Source: Pyrus communis (Eukaryota > Streptophyta > Magnoliopsida > Rosales > Rosaceae). From it: 64,000 bases of DNA. The translations under genes were made by a program, and so were the position numbers. This document shows, piece by piece, positions 1 through 10,384 of the stretch. The notes under the pieces were generated by a model. The model had not been told where the DNA came from, searched no databases, and saw only the letters and a list, made by a program, of their open reading frames with translations. Each line of letters opens with the position of its first letter. Position 1 is the stretch's first letter. Location: contig NC_084813.1 of NCBI RefSeq assembly GCF_963583255.1, positions 18,357,799-18,421,798 on the forward strand, written 5' to 3'.

Positions 1-1597
1 AGACCCAAGACCTTCTTGAATAATCATCAACAAAGGTCACGAACCAATGTCTACCACTCAAAGAGGGAGTCTTTGTAGGACCCCAAACATCCGAATGCAC
101 ATAATCAAGAATGCCCTTCGTCTGATGTACAGCAGTACCAAACTTCACTCTAGTTTGCTTTCCCAAGACACAATGCTCACAGAAATCAAGCTTACAAGTC
201 GTGGCACCTTTTAGAAGACCTTGTTTCACAAGCCCTTGTAGAGCTTTCTCACCGGCATGGCCTAATCTCATATGCCACAATCTAGTAGTATCAGAATCGG
301 ATGTGCCCATATTTTCTGAGACTACAGATGCTTCACCTGTCACAGTGTTTCCTTGCAATAAATACAAATGGCCACTTCGAGGAGCTTTCATCACAACAAG
401 TGCACCATAAGTCACCTTCAATGTCTGCCCATCTGAATGAAACCTGAAGCCCTTGGCTTCCAAAGTTCCCAAAGAAATAAGATTTTTCTTCAAATTCGGT
501 ACATACCGAACACCTGTCAACTCTTTAACCATGCCATCATGCAACTTCAAACGAACTGTACCAATCCCTTTTGTTGTGCAAGGATTGTCATCTCCCATGA
601 ACACAACACCACCATCAAACTCTTTCAAGCTTGAAAACCAATCCTTGTGAGGAGTCATATGATGAGTACAACCCGTATCCAACACCCACTTAGTAGCACA
701 ATCAAATGATGAGGAAGTGGTTAAAGCAAAATCAGAAAAATCTGTTTCAACCTCAGCAACATTAGCTTCAGAACTTTCTTTGCCTTTGGTCTTCAATCTA
801 GGACAATCTTTCTTCCAATGGCCCTTATTACGACAAAAGGCACATTCATCCCTTTCCAAAGGTTTTCTACCTTTAGAGTTTCCTCTAGGTCGAGACTGTG
901 ATTTTTTCCTGCTAGAAGAGGATCTCTTCTCCGATGATCTACCTCTAACAAATAAAGCTTCAGAGGTACTATCATGATTTTTATCTCTATGCCTCATTTC
1001 ATAATTCATCAAGGCATTTGACACATCTTCAAATTTCACAGTTTCTTTACCATGCATAATAGTGGTAACAAAATGCTCATAAGAGTCCGGCAAGGAATTC
1101 AACAATATTAAGGCCTTATCTTCATCCTTAATATCCTCATCTAAATTTAACAAGTCGGCAATCAACTTATTAAAAGCATCAAGGTGTCTAATCATTTTTG
1201 TACCTTCTTTGTATTGGAAGCGGTAGAGCTTTTTCTTCAAGTGTAGCCGGTTCTCTGCACTCTTCGTCATATACTTGTCTTCCAATTTTTGCCACAACAC
1301 ACTTGCCAAAGTCTCCCGCATCACAAAATACTTCTGAGTTTTTGCAAGGCACAACCGAATTGAAGAGCAAGCCCACAAATTTAATTTCTCCCATTCCAGT
1401 TTCGACATAGCTTCAGGCTTCTCTCCCAAGGCGGCAAGAAGATCTTGTTGAGCCAACACATCTTTAACCTCACATTGCCACATCCCGAAGTTGTTTGTGC
1501 CATCAAACTTTTCCACTTCGAACTTTGCATTTTGCACCGTAGTTCTTGCAAACCCGGAGCTGCTTCCAAAAGGATTCTCATCTTGCCCGTCTGACAT
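1..1597 (-). CDS. Copia gag-pol polyprotein, N-terminal 532 codons (partial)
   Basis: The frame opens with MSDGQDENPFGS at 1597 and has no stop down to position 1. In order it encodes a UBN2-type Gag, a CCHC zinc knuckle CAFCRNKGHWKKDC at 844-803, an aspartic protease with the active site D-T-G at 679-671 within WVLDTGCTHHMT, the GAG-pre-integrase motif LWHMRLGHAGEKAL, and the start of the integrase core ending DDYSRRSWV at the edge. This order (protease, integrase, then reverse transcriptase) is diagnostic of Ty1/copia. Reverse transcriptase and RNase H would lie to the left of the window. The polyprotein makes the virus-like particle and copies and inserts the element. No disabling mutation is seen in this portion. 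Confidence 0.93.
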   Translation of the reverse strand, partial: MSDGQDENPFGSSSGFARTTVQNAKFEVEKFDGTNNFGMWQCEVKDVLAQQDLLAALGEKPEAMSKLEWEKLNLWACSSIRLCLAKTQKYFVMRETLASVLWQKLEDKYMTKSAENRLHLKKKLYRFQYKEGTKMIRHLDAFNKLIADLLNLDEDIKDEDKALILLNSLPDSYEHFVTTIMHGKETVKFEDVSNALMNYEMRHRDKNHDSTSEALFVRGRSSEKRSSSSRKKSQSRPRGNSKGRKPLERDECAFCRNKGHWKKDCPRLKTKGKESSEANVAEVETDFSDFALTTSSSFDCATKWVLDTGCTHHMTPHKDWFSSLKEFDGGVVFMGDDNPCTTKGIGTVRLKLHDGMVKELTGVRYVPNLKKNLISLGTLEAKGFRFHSDGQTLKVTYGALVVMKAPRSGHLYLLQGNTVTGEASVVSENMGTSDSDTTRLWHMRLGHAGEKALQGLVKQGLLKGATTCKLDFCEHCVLGKQTRVKFGTAVHQTKGILDYVHSDVWGPTKTPSLSGRHWFVTFVDDYSRRSWV

Positions 1598-1632
1598 CTT
1601 TGGCAACTAGACAGTACCCAAGAGCAACCAGT

Positions 1633-1644
1633 GCTCTGATACCA
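1633..1644 (-). other. Primer binding site (initiator Met-tRNA type)
   Basis: On the minus strand this reads TGGTATCAGAGC, the standard plant copia primer binding site, two bases inside the LTR end at 1647. It fixes the orientation of the element and marks this LTR as the 5' one. Confidence 0.92.
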
Positions 1645-1646
1645 AT

Positions 1647-2321
1647 TGTTGTGCTAGGATAGCACCAAATCTATTTTGGAACCAACTCAAGCTAACCCAC
1701 AGGAATTATATCAAATAAACTGCAAGAACAAAATATAAAAGACACCAAGATTTTAACGAGGTTCCTCCACAGTCAGTGTAACTGGAGTACGTCCTCGGAG
1801 CAGTAGGAGCTCACCCAAAAATCCACTATCAACCAAATGGGAGTTTACAAAGTGTTGACAATCTCTCAACCCAAAAGCCCAATACACCCAATAGCTCTCA
1901 CACACCAAAGAAACAAATAGAGAAAGAAATATAATGAATAATTTCTTCTCTATACATATAGCTCTCGGCTATTACAACAACACCTACTTTGGTGGATGAT
2001 TACTAACCAATTGAAGCAGCAACTTGTTCTTCTTTTTGGGCTGACTGCAAGACTCCCTTGCTCTCTGCAAAACTCTCTGCAAAACTCTATCTTTTCTCTT
2101 TGCAAAAGGAGCTTTTTTTCTCTCACTTGTTTCCTACCAAAACCGAAATGAATGAACTTCCTTGCTTTGAACCAATATTTCCTTTTCTTTTAGCCAACAC
2201 TCACGGGTGTTTAAGAGACAACAAAACATCTTTTCCCATTTTCCTCCCCAAAATAAGGAAAGGTGTTTCCACCTTTGGATTGTTAATTCTAAAGAATGGC
2301 CACTTGGCCACTTATTCAACA
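1647..2321 (-). repeat. 5' LTR of the copia element (675 bp)
   Basis: The segment is bounded by TGTTG at 1647 and CAACA at 2321, which are inverted termini. On the minus strand it begins TGTTGAATAAGTGGCC and ends CTAGCACAACA, directly followed by the primer binding site. The sequence after 2321 (CCCGGAAGC) matches the intact TMN gene at the corresponding site, so 2321/2322 is the insertion junction. CCCGG is the expected 5-bp target duplication, but its partner is off the window. Confidence 0.88.
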
Positions 2322-4226
2322 CCCGGAAGCTACATGCGTACATATTCGAATGGGCAACAAATCATTACCAAAGTTAACTCCTTGACTTCTATAGGCACTG
2401 GGCTGCCCTTGAGCTACTACAGTCTCCCTTATTGCAAACCCCCTGAAGGTATCAAGAAAAGTGCTGAGAATCTCGGGGAACTCCTTATGGGTGATGAGAT
2501 CGAAACCTCTGCGTACCGCTTCAAAATGAATATGAATGAGACTCTTTACCTGTGTACCACACCCCCCTTGACTAAGCACGACATAAAGCTGCTGAAACAG
2601 AGGACCCGTGATATGTATCAGGTCAATATGATCCTTGATAATTTGCCTGCGATGAGGTATGCTTATGGAAACGGGGTTAAGATTCAGTGGACGGGGTTTC
2701 CTGTTGGGTACACACCACCCAACAGTAAAGAAGATTACATCATCAATCACCTCAAGTTCACTGTTTTGATTCACGAGTATGAAGGGAGTGGTGTGCAGGT
2801 AATTGGGACTAGGGAAGAAGGCATGGGTGTCATTTCAGAAGCTGATAAGAAGAAGGCATCTGGGTTTGAGATTGTTGGCTTTGAGGTTTCCCCTTGCAGC
2901 ATTAAATATGACCCAGAGGCCATGAAGAAAAAAGCCATGTATGAAAATATCCAACCTGTAAATTGTCCCACAGTGGTCAAAAAGTCTCAAATAATAAGGG
3001 AGCAAGAGAAAGTATCATTCACTTATGAGGTTAAGTTTGTGAAAAGCGATATAAGATGGCCATCAAGGTGGGATGCTTATTTGAAGATGGAGGGTGCTCG
3101 TGTGCACTGGTTCTCCATCCTGAATTCATTAATGGTGATCCTTTTCCTCGCTGGTATAGTCTTTGTCACATTCCTAAGGACTGCGAGGAGGGATTTAACA
3201 AGATACGAACAACTGGACAAAGAATCTCAAGCTCAGATGAATGAAGAGCTCTCTGGGTGGAAGCTTGTTGTGGGAGATGTGTTCAGAGAACCAGACTATC
3301 CCAAGCTTCTTTGCGTGATGGTTGGAGATGGGGTTCAGATTACAGGGATGGCAGTTGTCACAATCATCTTTGCAGCATTTGGTTTCATGTCACCAGCTTC
3401 ACGAGGAATGCTACTGACCGGAATGATCATTCTATATCTTTTCCTTGGGATAATTGCTGGTTATGTTGCTGTCCGTATGTGGAGAACCATAAAGGGAACT
3501 TCCGAAGGGTGGAGATCGGTTTCCTGGTTTGTGGCGTGCTTCTTTCCTGGAATTGTCTTTGTTATTCGTACAATACTGAATTTCATTCTATGGGGCAGCA
3601 AGAGTACTGGTGCTCTTCCCATTTCTTTGTATTTTATACTCATCTGCCTCTGGTTCTGCATTTCCGTGCCTCTCACCCTTCTTGGGGGATTCTTAGGCAC
3701 ACGAGCTGAGCCAATTTCATATCCCGTAAGAACCAACCAGATTCCAAGGGAGATTCATGCGCGCAAATATCCATCATGGCTTCTTGTTCTTGGTGCTGGG
3801 ACACTTCCGTTTGGAACCCTTTTCATTGAACTCTTCTTCATCCTTTCTAGCATCTGGCTTGGAAGATTTTATTATGTCTTCGGTTTCCTTTTTATAGTGC
3901 TTATGTTGTTGGTTATCGTTTGTGCTGAAGTTTCAGTAGTTCTCACATACATGCATCTTTGTGTGGAGGATTGGAGGTGGTGGTGGAAGGCTTTCTTTGC
4001 CTCAGGTTCAGTTTCCTTTTACGTGTTCCTGTACTCCATCAATTACCTGGTATTTGACCTGCAGGGTTTGAGTGGGCTTGCATCGGTTATCCTTTACCTC
4101 GGTTATTCATTGATCATGGCAACTGCAATCATGCTGTCAACTGGCACCATTGGCTTTCTCATGTCTTTCTACTTTGTTCATTACCTCTGCTCATCCGTAA
4201 AGATCGACTATAAAAGTGTTGGCTGA
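2322..4226 (+). pseudogene. TM9SF/TMN (endomembrane protein 70) tandem copy, 5'-truncated by a retrotransposon and with stop loss
   Basis: From GSYM onward the frame aligns end to end with the intact copy at 10385-12364, with about 32 substitutions in roughly 615 residues by eye. The signal peptide and first ~40 residues are missing because the copia LTR abuts codon PGSY. The frame happens to stay open upstream through antisense LTR to an ATG at 2058, giving a chimeric 722-codon ORF, but that leader is LTR sequence. At the 3' end the TAG stop of the intact copy is TAT here, adding YKSVG after KID. The family carries a C-terminal KxD/E COPI-binding Golgi retention signal, which is therefore no longer terminal. 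Nine hydrophobic membrane segments remain. Several substitutions fall in conserved lumenal motifs (SIETELPF in the sister, SIGTGLPL here), fitting relaxed constraint. I call it a pseudogene unless a 5' exon left of the retrotransposon is still spliced in. Confidence 0.85.
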
Positions 4227-4387
4227 CATTGTTATCAAACAGTTGGGAAATGTGAGTCTGCTATATGATAGGAAGGTTATGTTTTTTTGTCTTTACACTT
4301 AAGCAGCTATCCTTTGTGTGATTGTGGATAAATAAAACACAAGGATGTTTTTACACTTCCAAGTTACAATGGAAAAATACTGATTTT

Positions 4388-6535
4388 TTTTTAATTTTTT
4401 TTTCCTTAAAGATAGATTTTATGTTAAATTCCAATCGAAATGTTTACATCTTCAGCCAAGATGTTAAAAAGGAACTCGGGACCAATACAATCCCATCTAA
4501 AAGAACCTCTAGTTTTCTGAATAAACGCTGCAACAGAATGCGCCGCTTGGTTGCCTTCTCGAAGAACAAACTCGAATGAAACAGTCCCCACATCATTTGT
4601 AATAGCCCGAATGTCATGCACTATGCTTTCCACCTCCGCATCAGCACCGACCTCCTTCCTTATCAACCTAATAACTTCACGAGCATCAGACTCTATGATA
4701 ATGTTTGACAAACCATGTCTGCTGCACTCCTCCAATGCCTCTCGAATGGTAGAGGCCCCTGCCTCCATCATATCTGTTGCAAGCTTGTATCCCGAAATTA
4801 CCGTGTACTCGCCATTCGTTGTATATTTCCAAATTAAGCGATCTTGAAACGAGCATCTAAGAACGACTTACAAAGAAAATACTTATCGCTGAGAACCGTT
4901 GCCAATAACGAATCAGGGCTATGCATAATTCTCCATCACGTCTTCACAATCATCGCAAAATTAAAGCACTGTAGGTCTCTGAAACCCACGCCCCCATGTT
5001 GCTTGTCTCGCTTCATTTTTTCCCAAGAAATCCAATGCAAACCCCTCTTCCCATCAAAACCATTCCACCAATACCGGGCAATAGCTCGTTCAATTTCCTT
5101 GCATACTCCAATCGGTAAGCGGAAGCATGACATAGCATGATTTGGTAATGCCATAGCCCCCGACTTTATTAGAATCTCCTTTCCCGCTTGTGTTAGGAAT
5201 TCTTCAGCCCATCCGCTCATCCTCGACTCCACATTCGTTCGCACATTTTCAAAGACTGCTCTTTTTTTTTAATGCCCAAAGTCCGCTTGGAGACAACGTA
5301 TTTACCAAGACAAGCCTTTATCTGAACACCTAGACTTTCCGCGACCCTCTTCCGCCGTCGCTTCGGACACTTGGTCCCAAAGAAGATCGAACTCCTATCC
5401 TTGTTGATTACTTGGCCCGATGCCAAAATTAACGACATCACCCTTTATCGTATCCCAGTGATCATGGTAAAAACTTTCTACAGTAATTTTATTCGCATAA
5501 TATCCCGTACCACATTCCCATCGTTTTCTAGAATATCATTAAAATCCCCTATTAGTAAACAATCATCATTACACCCCATCATCCGTTGACTCAACGTGTT
5601 CCACTGCTCACACATTTTCTTATCATCTGTACTTGCATATATTGCATACAGTCTCATACACTTGTCACGTGACGATCATGAACGCTTGCTTCAATAAGAA
5701 AATCTGCATACTTCACTAACACCACATGGTTCACATCTTTCAAAAACAAGAGCACATTCCACCACCAATCCCCTTCGGTTCCATCGCATGCTTAAAATCC
5801 ATCCCTAACCTTCTCCTTAGATACCCATGGCGACTACTACAATTTTTGGTCTCCAATAGTATCACGATGTCGGAATGTGGAGCCTATTCTGCCCAATAAA
5901 TTATCAACCGTCAACAGTGGCGTAGCTAGAATTTTCAAATAATGGGATCATAATATCAACCAAAAAGCTTCATTGGGTCATTTCATCGAGCACCTAGTAG
6001 ACGCCTGCGAATTCCTGCCAACATATGCCGAAAGTTTATGTCAACATACGTCGACGACTACTATTTCTTGTACAGGCTTGTCAAGGGTGAATGTAGGAGT
6101 AATTTTAGTTTGACTTAGTTGTTTGTTGGGGTCAAATACAATATACAGACAAATATACATAGAGTTTTTAAAGTTATTAGGGTCAAAGACAACCAATGAT
6201 CCCATACTGGCTCCGCCACTGACTGTCAAGGCATCCAATACCCTGACCGTTCAAGACGATATATTAGTCTCATGACAACCTTAGAGACCCCTCAAGGCTG
6301 GCCTCCTCCGCTTCCTCAGCAAATAGTGGCATTCCTAGTACGAACATTCCTCACTTCCTCCTCGCCCTCACAATCCGTTGCTTCCGCAGCCAGTCTCGTC
6401 CTCTTTTTAATCTTCCTCGTAAGGCAGCATTCTTCAATAATTGGCCCCAAATTAAAAGGGTCAGACTCCTGCGAAAGTATACACATACCTCTTTCTTGTT
6501 CCACATCAGAAGGCGTTACCATTTCCTTTTAATAT
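4388..6535 (-). mobile_element. Decayed LINE (L1-like non-LTR retrotransposon)
   Basis: Pieces appear in LINE order on the minus strand. Around 6520-6320 is an ORF1-end-like fragment. At 5900-5450 are endonuclease-like pieces (LLETKN and LLIGDFNDILEN in broken frames). At 5441-5217 is reverse transcriptase sequence (ASGQVINKDRSSIFFG). At 5244-4936 is the RT C-terminal part (QAGKEILIKSGAMALPNHAM, HWISWEKMKRDKQHGGVGF). At 4771-4424 is an RNase H domain (IIIESDAREVIRLIR, FEFVLREGNQAAHSVA). An A-rich tail lies at about 4415-4388. The central RT with its catalytic YADD is missing and frames are shifted, so it is inactive. The 5' boundary is approximate. Confidence 0.85.
5915..6221. mobile_element. 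hAT-type MITE (307 bp) nested in the LINE
   Basis: The ends are CAGTGGCGTAGCTAG at 5915 and, on the other strand, CAGTGGCGGAGCCAG at 6221. They are flanked by ACCGTCAA (5907-5914) and ACTGTCAA (6222-6229), an 8-bp target duplication with one mismatch. The short CAGTG terminal repeats and 8-bp duplication are hAT hallmarks. No coding capacity is seen. Confidence 0.8.
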
Positions 6536-6718
6536 AAACCACTTTTAGTTTTCGTTCAATTAATTGCTTTTCCTAAGAAGAGGAATCTGTACAAAAGAAA
6601 TTCAATTACTGTACTTTATATTTTCCAGTAAATTAATAAAGTACGTACTATAATACGAATTGGCTTGTAACATCACGGGACAATTTCATCAAAAAAATTC
6701 TCCTTTACAACGATATTT

Positions 6719-7310
6719 AGACTATCTCCAACCCTTAAGGATAAAGCTTAAAAATTTAAACCAGAAAAATTTAAGCCATAACCTAAAAAGTGTTTTTCTC
6801 CTTCAAATTTTAACCCGAGATTATTAAACAATGATTTTAGCCTAATTTTATTTTTTGGGTAACTTTTTTAAAAATAAAATTTATGTAGATTATCCTAATT
6901 TATTTTTATGAACATTATGATTTAAAAATATTTAAATTTTGATAAGTAATTAAAAATCATACAAATACATAAGTATTTATAAAGTTTTAAGTTAAGTTTG
7001 ACTGAAATAATTTCTTAAATTATTTTAGATGTTAGATTTAATTTTGGGCCGTCAAATCTTTTTTTTTACCATTAGATTTGATCTCATCTAATCATAGCCG
7101 TTAGATTATAAGTGATAAATAAAAAAGAAAAAAGTTTGAAATATGACAGTTTGGTGGGTCCAGAATAATTTAAGCCATGCTTAAATTCTAGGAGAATCTA
7201 GCCCAGAGATGTATTTTCTCCCTAAGGCTTATTTTAGCCCATGGTTGGAGATGACTTAGGGGGTTTTAAAGCTTATATTTTAAGCTTTATCCCATGGGTG
7301 GAGATGGTCT
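6719..7310. mobile_element. Inverted-repeat element (MITE-like, ~590 bp)
   Basis: The left end AGACTATCTCCAACCC is matched by AGACCATCTCCACCC on the opposite strand at the right end. Both are followed inward by related sequence (GGATAAAGCTTAAAA against GGGATAAAGCTTAAAA). The interior is AT-rich with no ORF. An extra internal copy of the terminal motif (GGTTGGAGATG) sits near 7242. I could not find a convincing target duplication, so the superfamily is left open. Confidence 0.6.
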
Positions 7311-8025
7311 TGTGGGGGGTGTATTCAATGGGGAGTTTAAGAGATTTTGATGTATGTAATTAGTAGATTTCTATTTGTTGTAAGTTTGAGAACTTTGGTT
7401 AATTTAAAACGTTTATTCAAACTTCCGTTGCTTATTCACATTCGAATTTATTAACACATAATCTCGTATTTATAAAGTAACCAAAACTTCGACCTGATTA
7501 GCACAAAGCCACTACTACAAGGTTAAGAGCCTTGCACTCCGCTAGGAGAACAACTTAAACGGAACGGATCCACCGTTATTTGTAGCATGTCCTGTTCCAA
7601 TAAAAAAATTATATGTGTAAACTTTTTAACACATGACATTGTATTACTGAAAAAGAACGTCAAATGACGATAAACTCGTTCTATGTAAGTCATTCTCTTG
7701 AGTTAACCACGTGAGCATGTTCTCATGAACTGGTCGAGATAAAGGCAAAAACATAATTGGCATCGTGAGTTAGCTAAAGATAGTATTAGAAATGTCATAA
7801 AGGTCGCACGCGACGCATCTTGGCTTGAAGTTTAAGTTTCTAATCTTCACTTCCAAAGGTGTTTTAGATGTAGAAAAAGCAGATCCATGTTTATACATTC
7901 CTGATTCCTACCAAATACAGTGATTGCAACGTTATTGCCAATATTGCTATTTGCTACATAATCACACCCTAATAGTATAGATTAAACGATATTTTTAAAG
8001 ATAAAAGTTTTACAACCATAACTTT
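7311..8025. other. Intergenic, no feature recognised
   Basis: AT-rich DNA with no coding frame, RNA gene or clear transposon ends that I can support. Confidence 0.5.
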
Positions 8026-8560
8026 TGTTGGAGCAATATTAGAAAATATGGAAATAACACAAGAATTCCATTAATAATAATCATAAAGAAATTCACAACA
8101 TCAATTTATGTATGAGATTAATATAAACAATTAGAGAGAAAGTTAGAAAAACTGACAAACTTGGAGATTGAGGCTTGCACAAATGCAATGTCCTAAAGAC
8201 AGAATTTTGCCCCTACTCTTGTGCTTGTAGTTCGGTAGGCGTGTCTCAGGATTCAACAATCTATAATCCGAAGTCAAAGCACTTCAATCTTCGGACTTTA
8301 GCGAACTTCATATATTTCGTACTCTCAAAACATGACTCGGATTTTTACTAAGACATTGGAGAAAACTCTTCTCTTAATTCTATTAGATATGTGGGATGTT
8401 TGAGGTTATATAGAACTCAAGCTATCCCTTTTGAAACATTGTGATTATTGCTTGAAGTTCCAACGAACAGACGCAACTCATGAATTTGAATTCAACTATA
8501 ACACATGACTCTTATTTTTCATTCATATAAATTAAATATTATAGTATATAATTTCCTACA
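8026..8560 (-). repeat. Probable solo LTR of a copia-like element (535 bp)
   Basis: On the minus strand the segment begins TGTAGGAAATTATATAC and ends TTGCTCCAACA, with TG..CA termini. A TATA-like motif (CTATATAACCTC) lies about 150 bp inside, as in plant copia LTRs. CTTT flanks both ends (8022-8025 and 8561-8564), shorter than the usual 5-bp duplication. No primer binding site or internal region follows, so it would be a recombined solo LTR. Confidence 0.42.
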
Positions 8561-9840
8561 CTTTAACGAGGGTTTTATTTCTAAAATTGCTAACCACTAT
8601 AACAAGCATATAATAATGATGATAACAATGCAGTTTCATAAAGCATAAGAATGATCAAACGGAAAAGGCCGTAAATCACAATCATTCTATATTTTTATTT
8701 TTGACAAGGTGATATTTTATTGTAAATTATTTTAATTTATGCGATAAGAATTCAAATTTGGATGCAAAGAGTTGGCGCATTGTTTTGACCAGCCACAACG
8801 TCATATATATATATACACACACACATATGCAGATTCTCACGTGTTACACACCTGTTCGCCAATTTGTTCTCAATTGTTCCCTCTCCTGAGCTAAAAAAAG
8901 AGGGTTAGGTGCTGAGTTGCTCAAGTTAGAAAAGAGCGAGTCTACAAATACAATTATGACGATGGTTAACAGGATACTAAAGAGTTGAAAGTAGCTAAAT
9001 CACATTACATGTATTATGACTACATGTCCATTAAGATCCGTAGAGGATCGTTGTTGTAATTGCATCTTGTTCAAAAAATAATTATCACATGCACACAAGA
9101 AGGTTTTAATCTTGAATAGAGAATGTCATTACTTTTTTTGTTTTTTTTTTAACAAACGATATTATCTACACTAAGAGAAAGAGATGAGCTTAGCCTCACA
9201 ATGGACTAACAATAATGTGGAGAATGTCATTACTTTTTTTTTTAATACATAGAATGTCATTACTTATATGGTCACGCTTAAAATTTTGATAAAAAGTTAA
9301 TAACTAATTATAAGTTTTCCGATCAAGTAATGAACATTTTTAAAGAAGATGTCAAAATCCTTTAATTTTAATTAAAAATATTGAGAAGTTTTTACACTTT
9401 ACATGATATGCCAAATTTCATTATAATCTATTTATGATTTCACAAGGTGATTAGTTACCGTCTGTTGAGAGTTTGACATGTCCTATTAACCTGAAGGCTT
9501 GTGACTCTATTAACCTAAGAGCATAAAACATACTTAATTTGTCTTCAGCATGTGAAGATAATAAATCACTCATCCGCTTATCTCATTTATCCGGCAACTA
9601 ATCACCTTAACGCGCTGCTTAGTTACCAGCCTGGAACGATTAAAATCCATTTGTGCATATTTCCAAAAAAAAAAAAGAAAAGTTTTGGAGGAAGTTAAAA
9701 ATAATGAAAACCACCCATCCAAGATCCAATCTAACTATATGCTTCCACAGTGGGCTGGGGCCCACCATATTAGAGCGTGGAGAATATAATTCTCATCTCC
9801 ATTTGCACCGTTTATTCCGAAGAAAGCAAAGTAGTTAGTT
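8561..9840. other. Intergenic, AT-rich, with a short dispersed repeat and a TA/CA microsatellite
   Basis: A (TA)n(CA)n tract lies at 8803-8827. From about 9145 to 9235 is a repeat beginning ACAAACGATATTATCTAC, related to segments at 16628 and 60894. No coding sequence is seen. The last ~400 bp precede the TMN gene and probably hold its promoter; I could not pick out a convincing TATA box. Confidence 0.5.
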
Positions 9841-10384
9841 CCGTCAACCCTCCGAGCCTGTTCGGTCTAATGGCAGCGGCATAATATTAAGCGAAAGGGG
9901 ACGCCGAGATTCTGCTTCTCTCTTGCGCACCACAGCCGCTCAGCATCCGTTTCGGTTCCGGACCTGTCACGGTTCGTTCTCAATTTCTCAAAATTTTCAT
10001 GGATCTGTTGTATTTTTGAAACGCATGATTTCAATTTATTTTGTAATTCCAAATTTTGGATCTGGGTATGCTTTTTTATTAACGTTTTGCTAATTGGATG
10101 ATTGAGTGAGTATTTGAATGTTTATGCGCTGTTAATTAGTGGATCTGATGCGGTTGAAATATAGAAATTGAACAATTAACAAGTTCTTGATCAAATTTGT
10201 TAACCCGAATGCTTAACTTTGTATTTTTTGCTTAAATTTTCAGTCTTTGTGTTCTTTTGGCTAATATTAGTATGTTTTCTGTTTGAAATTTGTGTAGATT
10301 AATTGGTGGATGCAACTTTAAGAGCTAGCTTAGATCCACTGCTCACCCCAACTTGTGGTGAGTGTTGTTTTCTTTTTGATTCCG
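9841..10384 (+). promoter_or_regulatory. 5' leader of the intact TMN gene with a probable 5'-UTR intron
   Basis: The stretch before the ATG at 10385 lacks coding potential. It has a GC-rich segment (about 9845-9970), then a T-rich intron-like segment ending TTTGTGTAG at 10297. A possible donor is GTTCGT at 9972. An intron in the 5' leader with an intronless coding region is common in plant TMN genes. The boundaries are inferred. Confidence 0.45.

Larger units (their letters stand above)
1..2321 (-). mobile_element. Ty1/copia LTR retrotransposon (Tnt1 type), 5' part, runs off the left edge
   Basis: Read on the minus strand, the element starts with an LTR (2321 to 1647), then a primer binding site matching initiator-Met tRNA (1644-1633), then one uninterrupted gag-pol frame from 1597 to the window edge. 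The right LTR boundary falls exactly where sequence matching the TMN gene begins, so the element is inserted in that gene. The 3' half, the other LTR and the left copy of the target duplication lie outside the window. The open frame suggests a fairly young insertion. Confidence 0.93.

Noticed and set aside
2058..2321. ATG-started N-terminal extension of the TMN copy (MLSAKLSAKLYLF...)
   Set aside because: It is the antisense strand of the copia LTR, has no match in the intact sister, and the frame is open only by chance.
2134..2774. Minus-strand frames opposite the TMN genes (2316-2774, 10412-10927, 11614-12006)
   Set aside because: They mirror the conserved TMN reading frame in both copies and resemble no protein; shadow frames.
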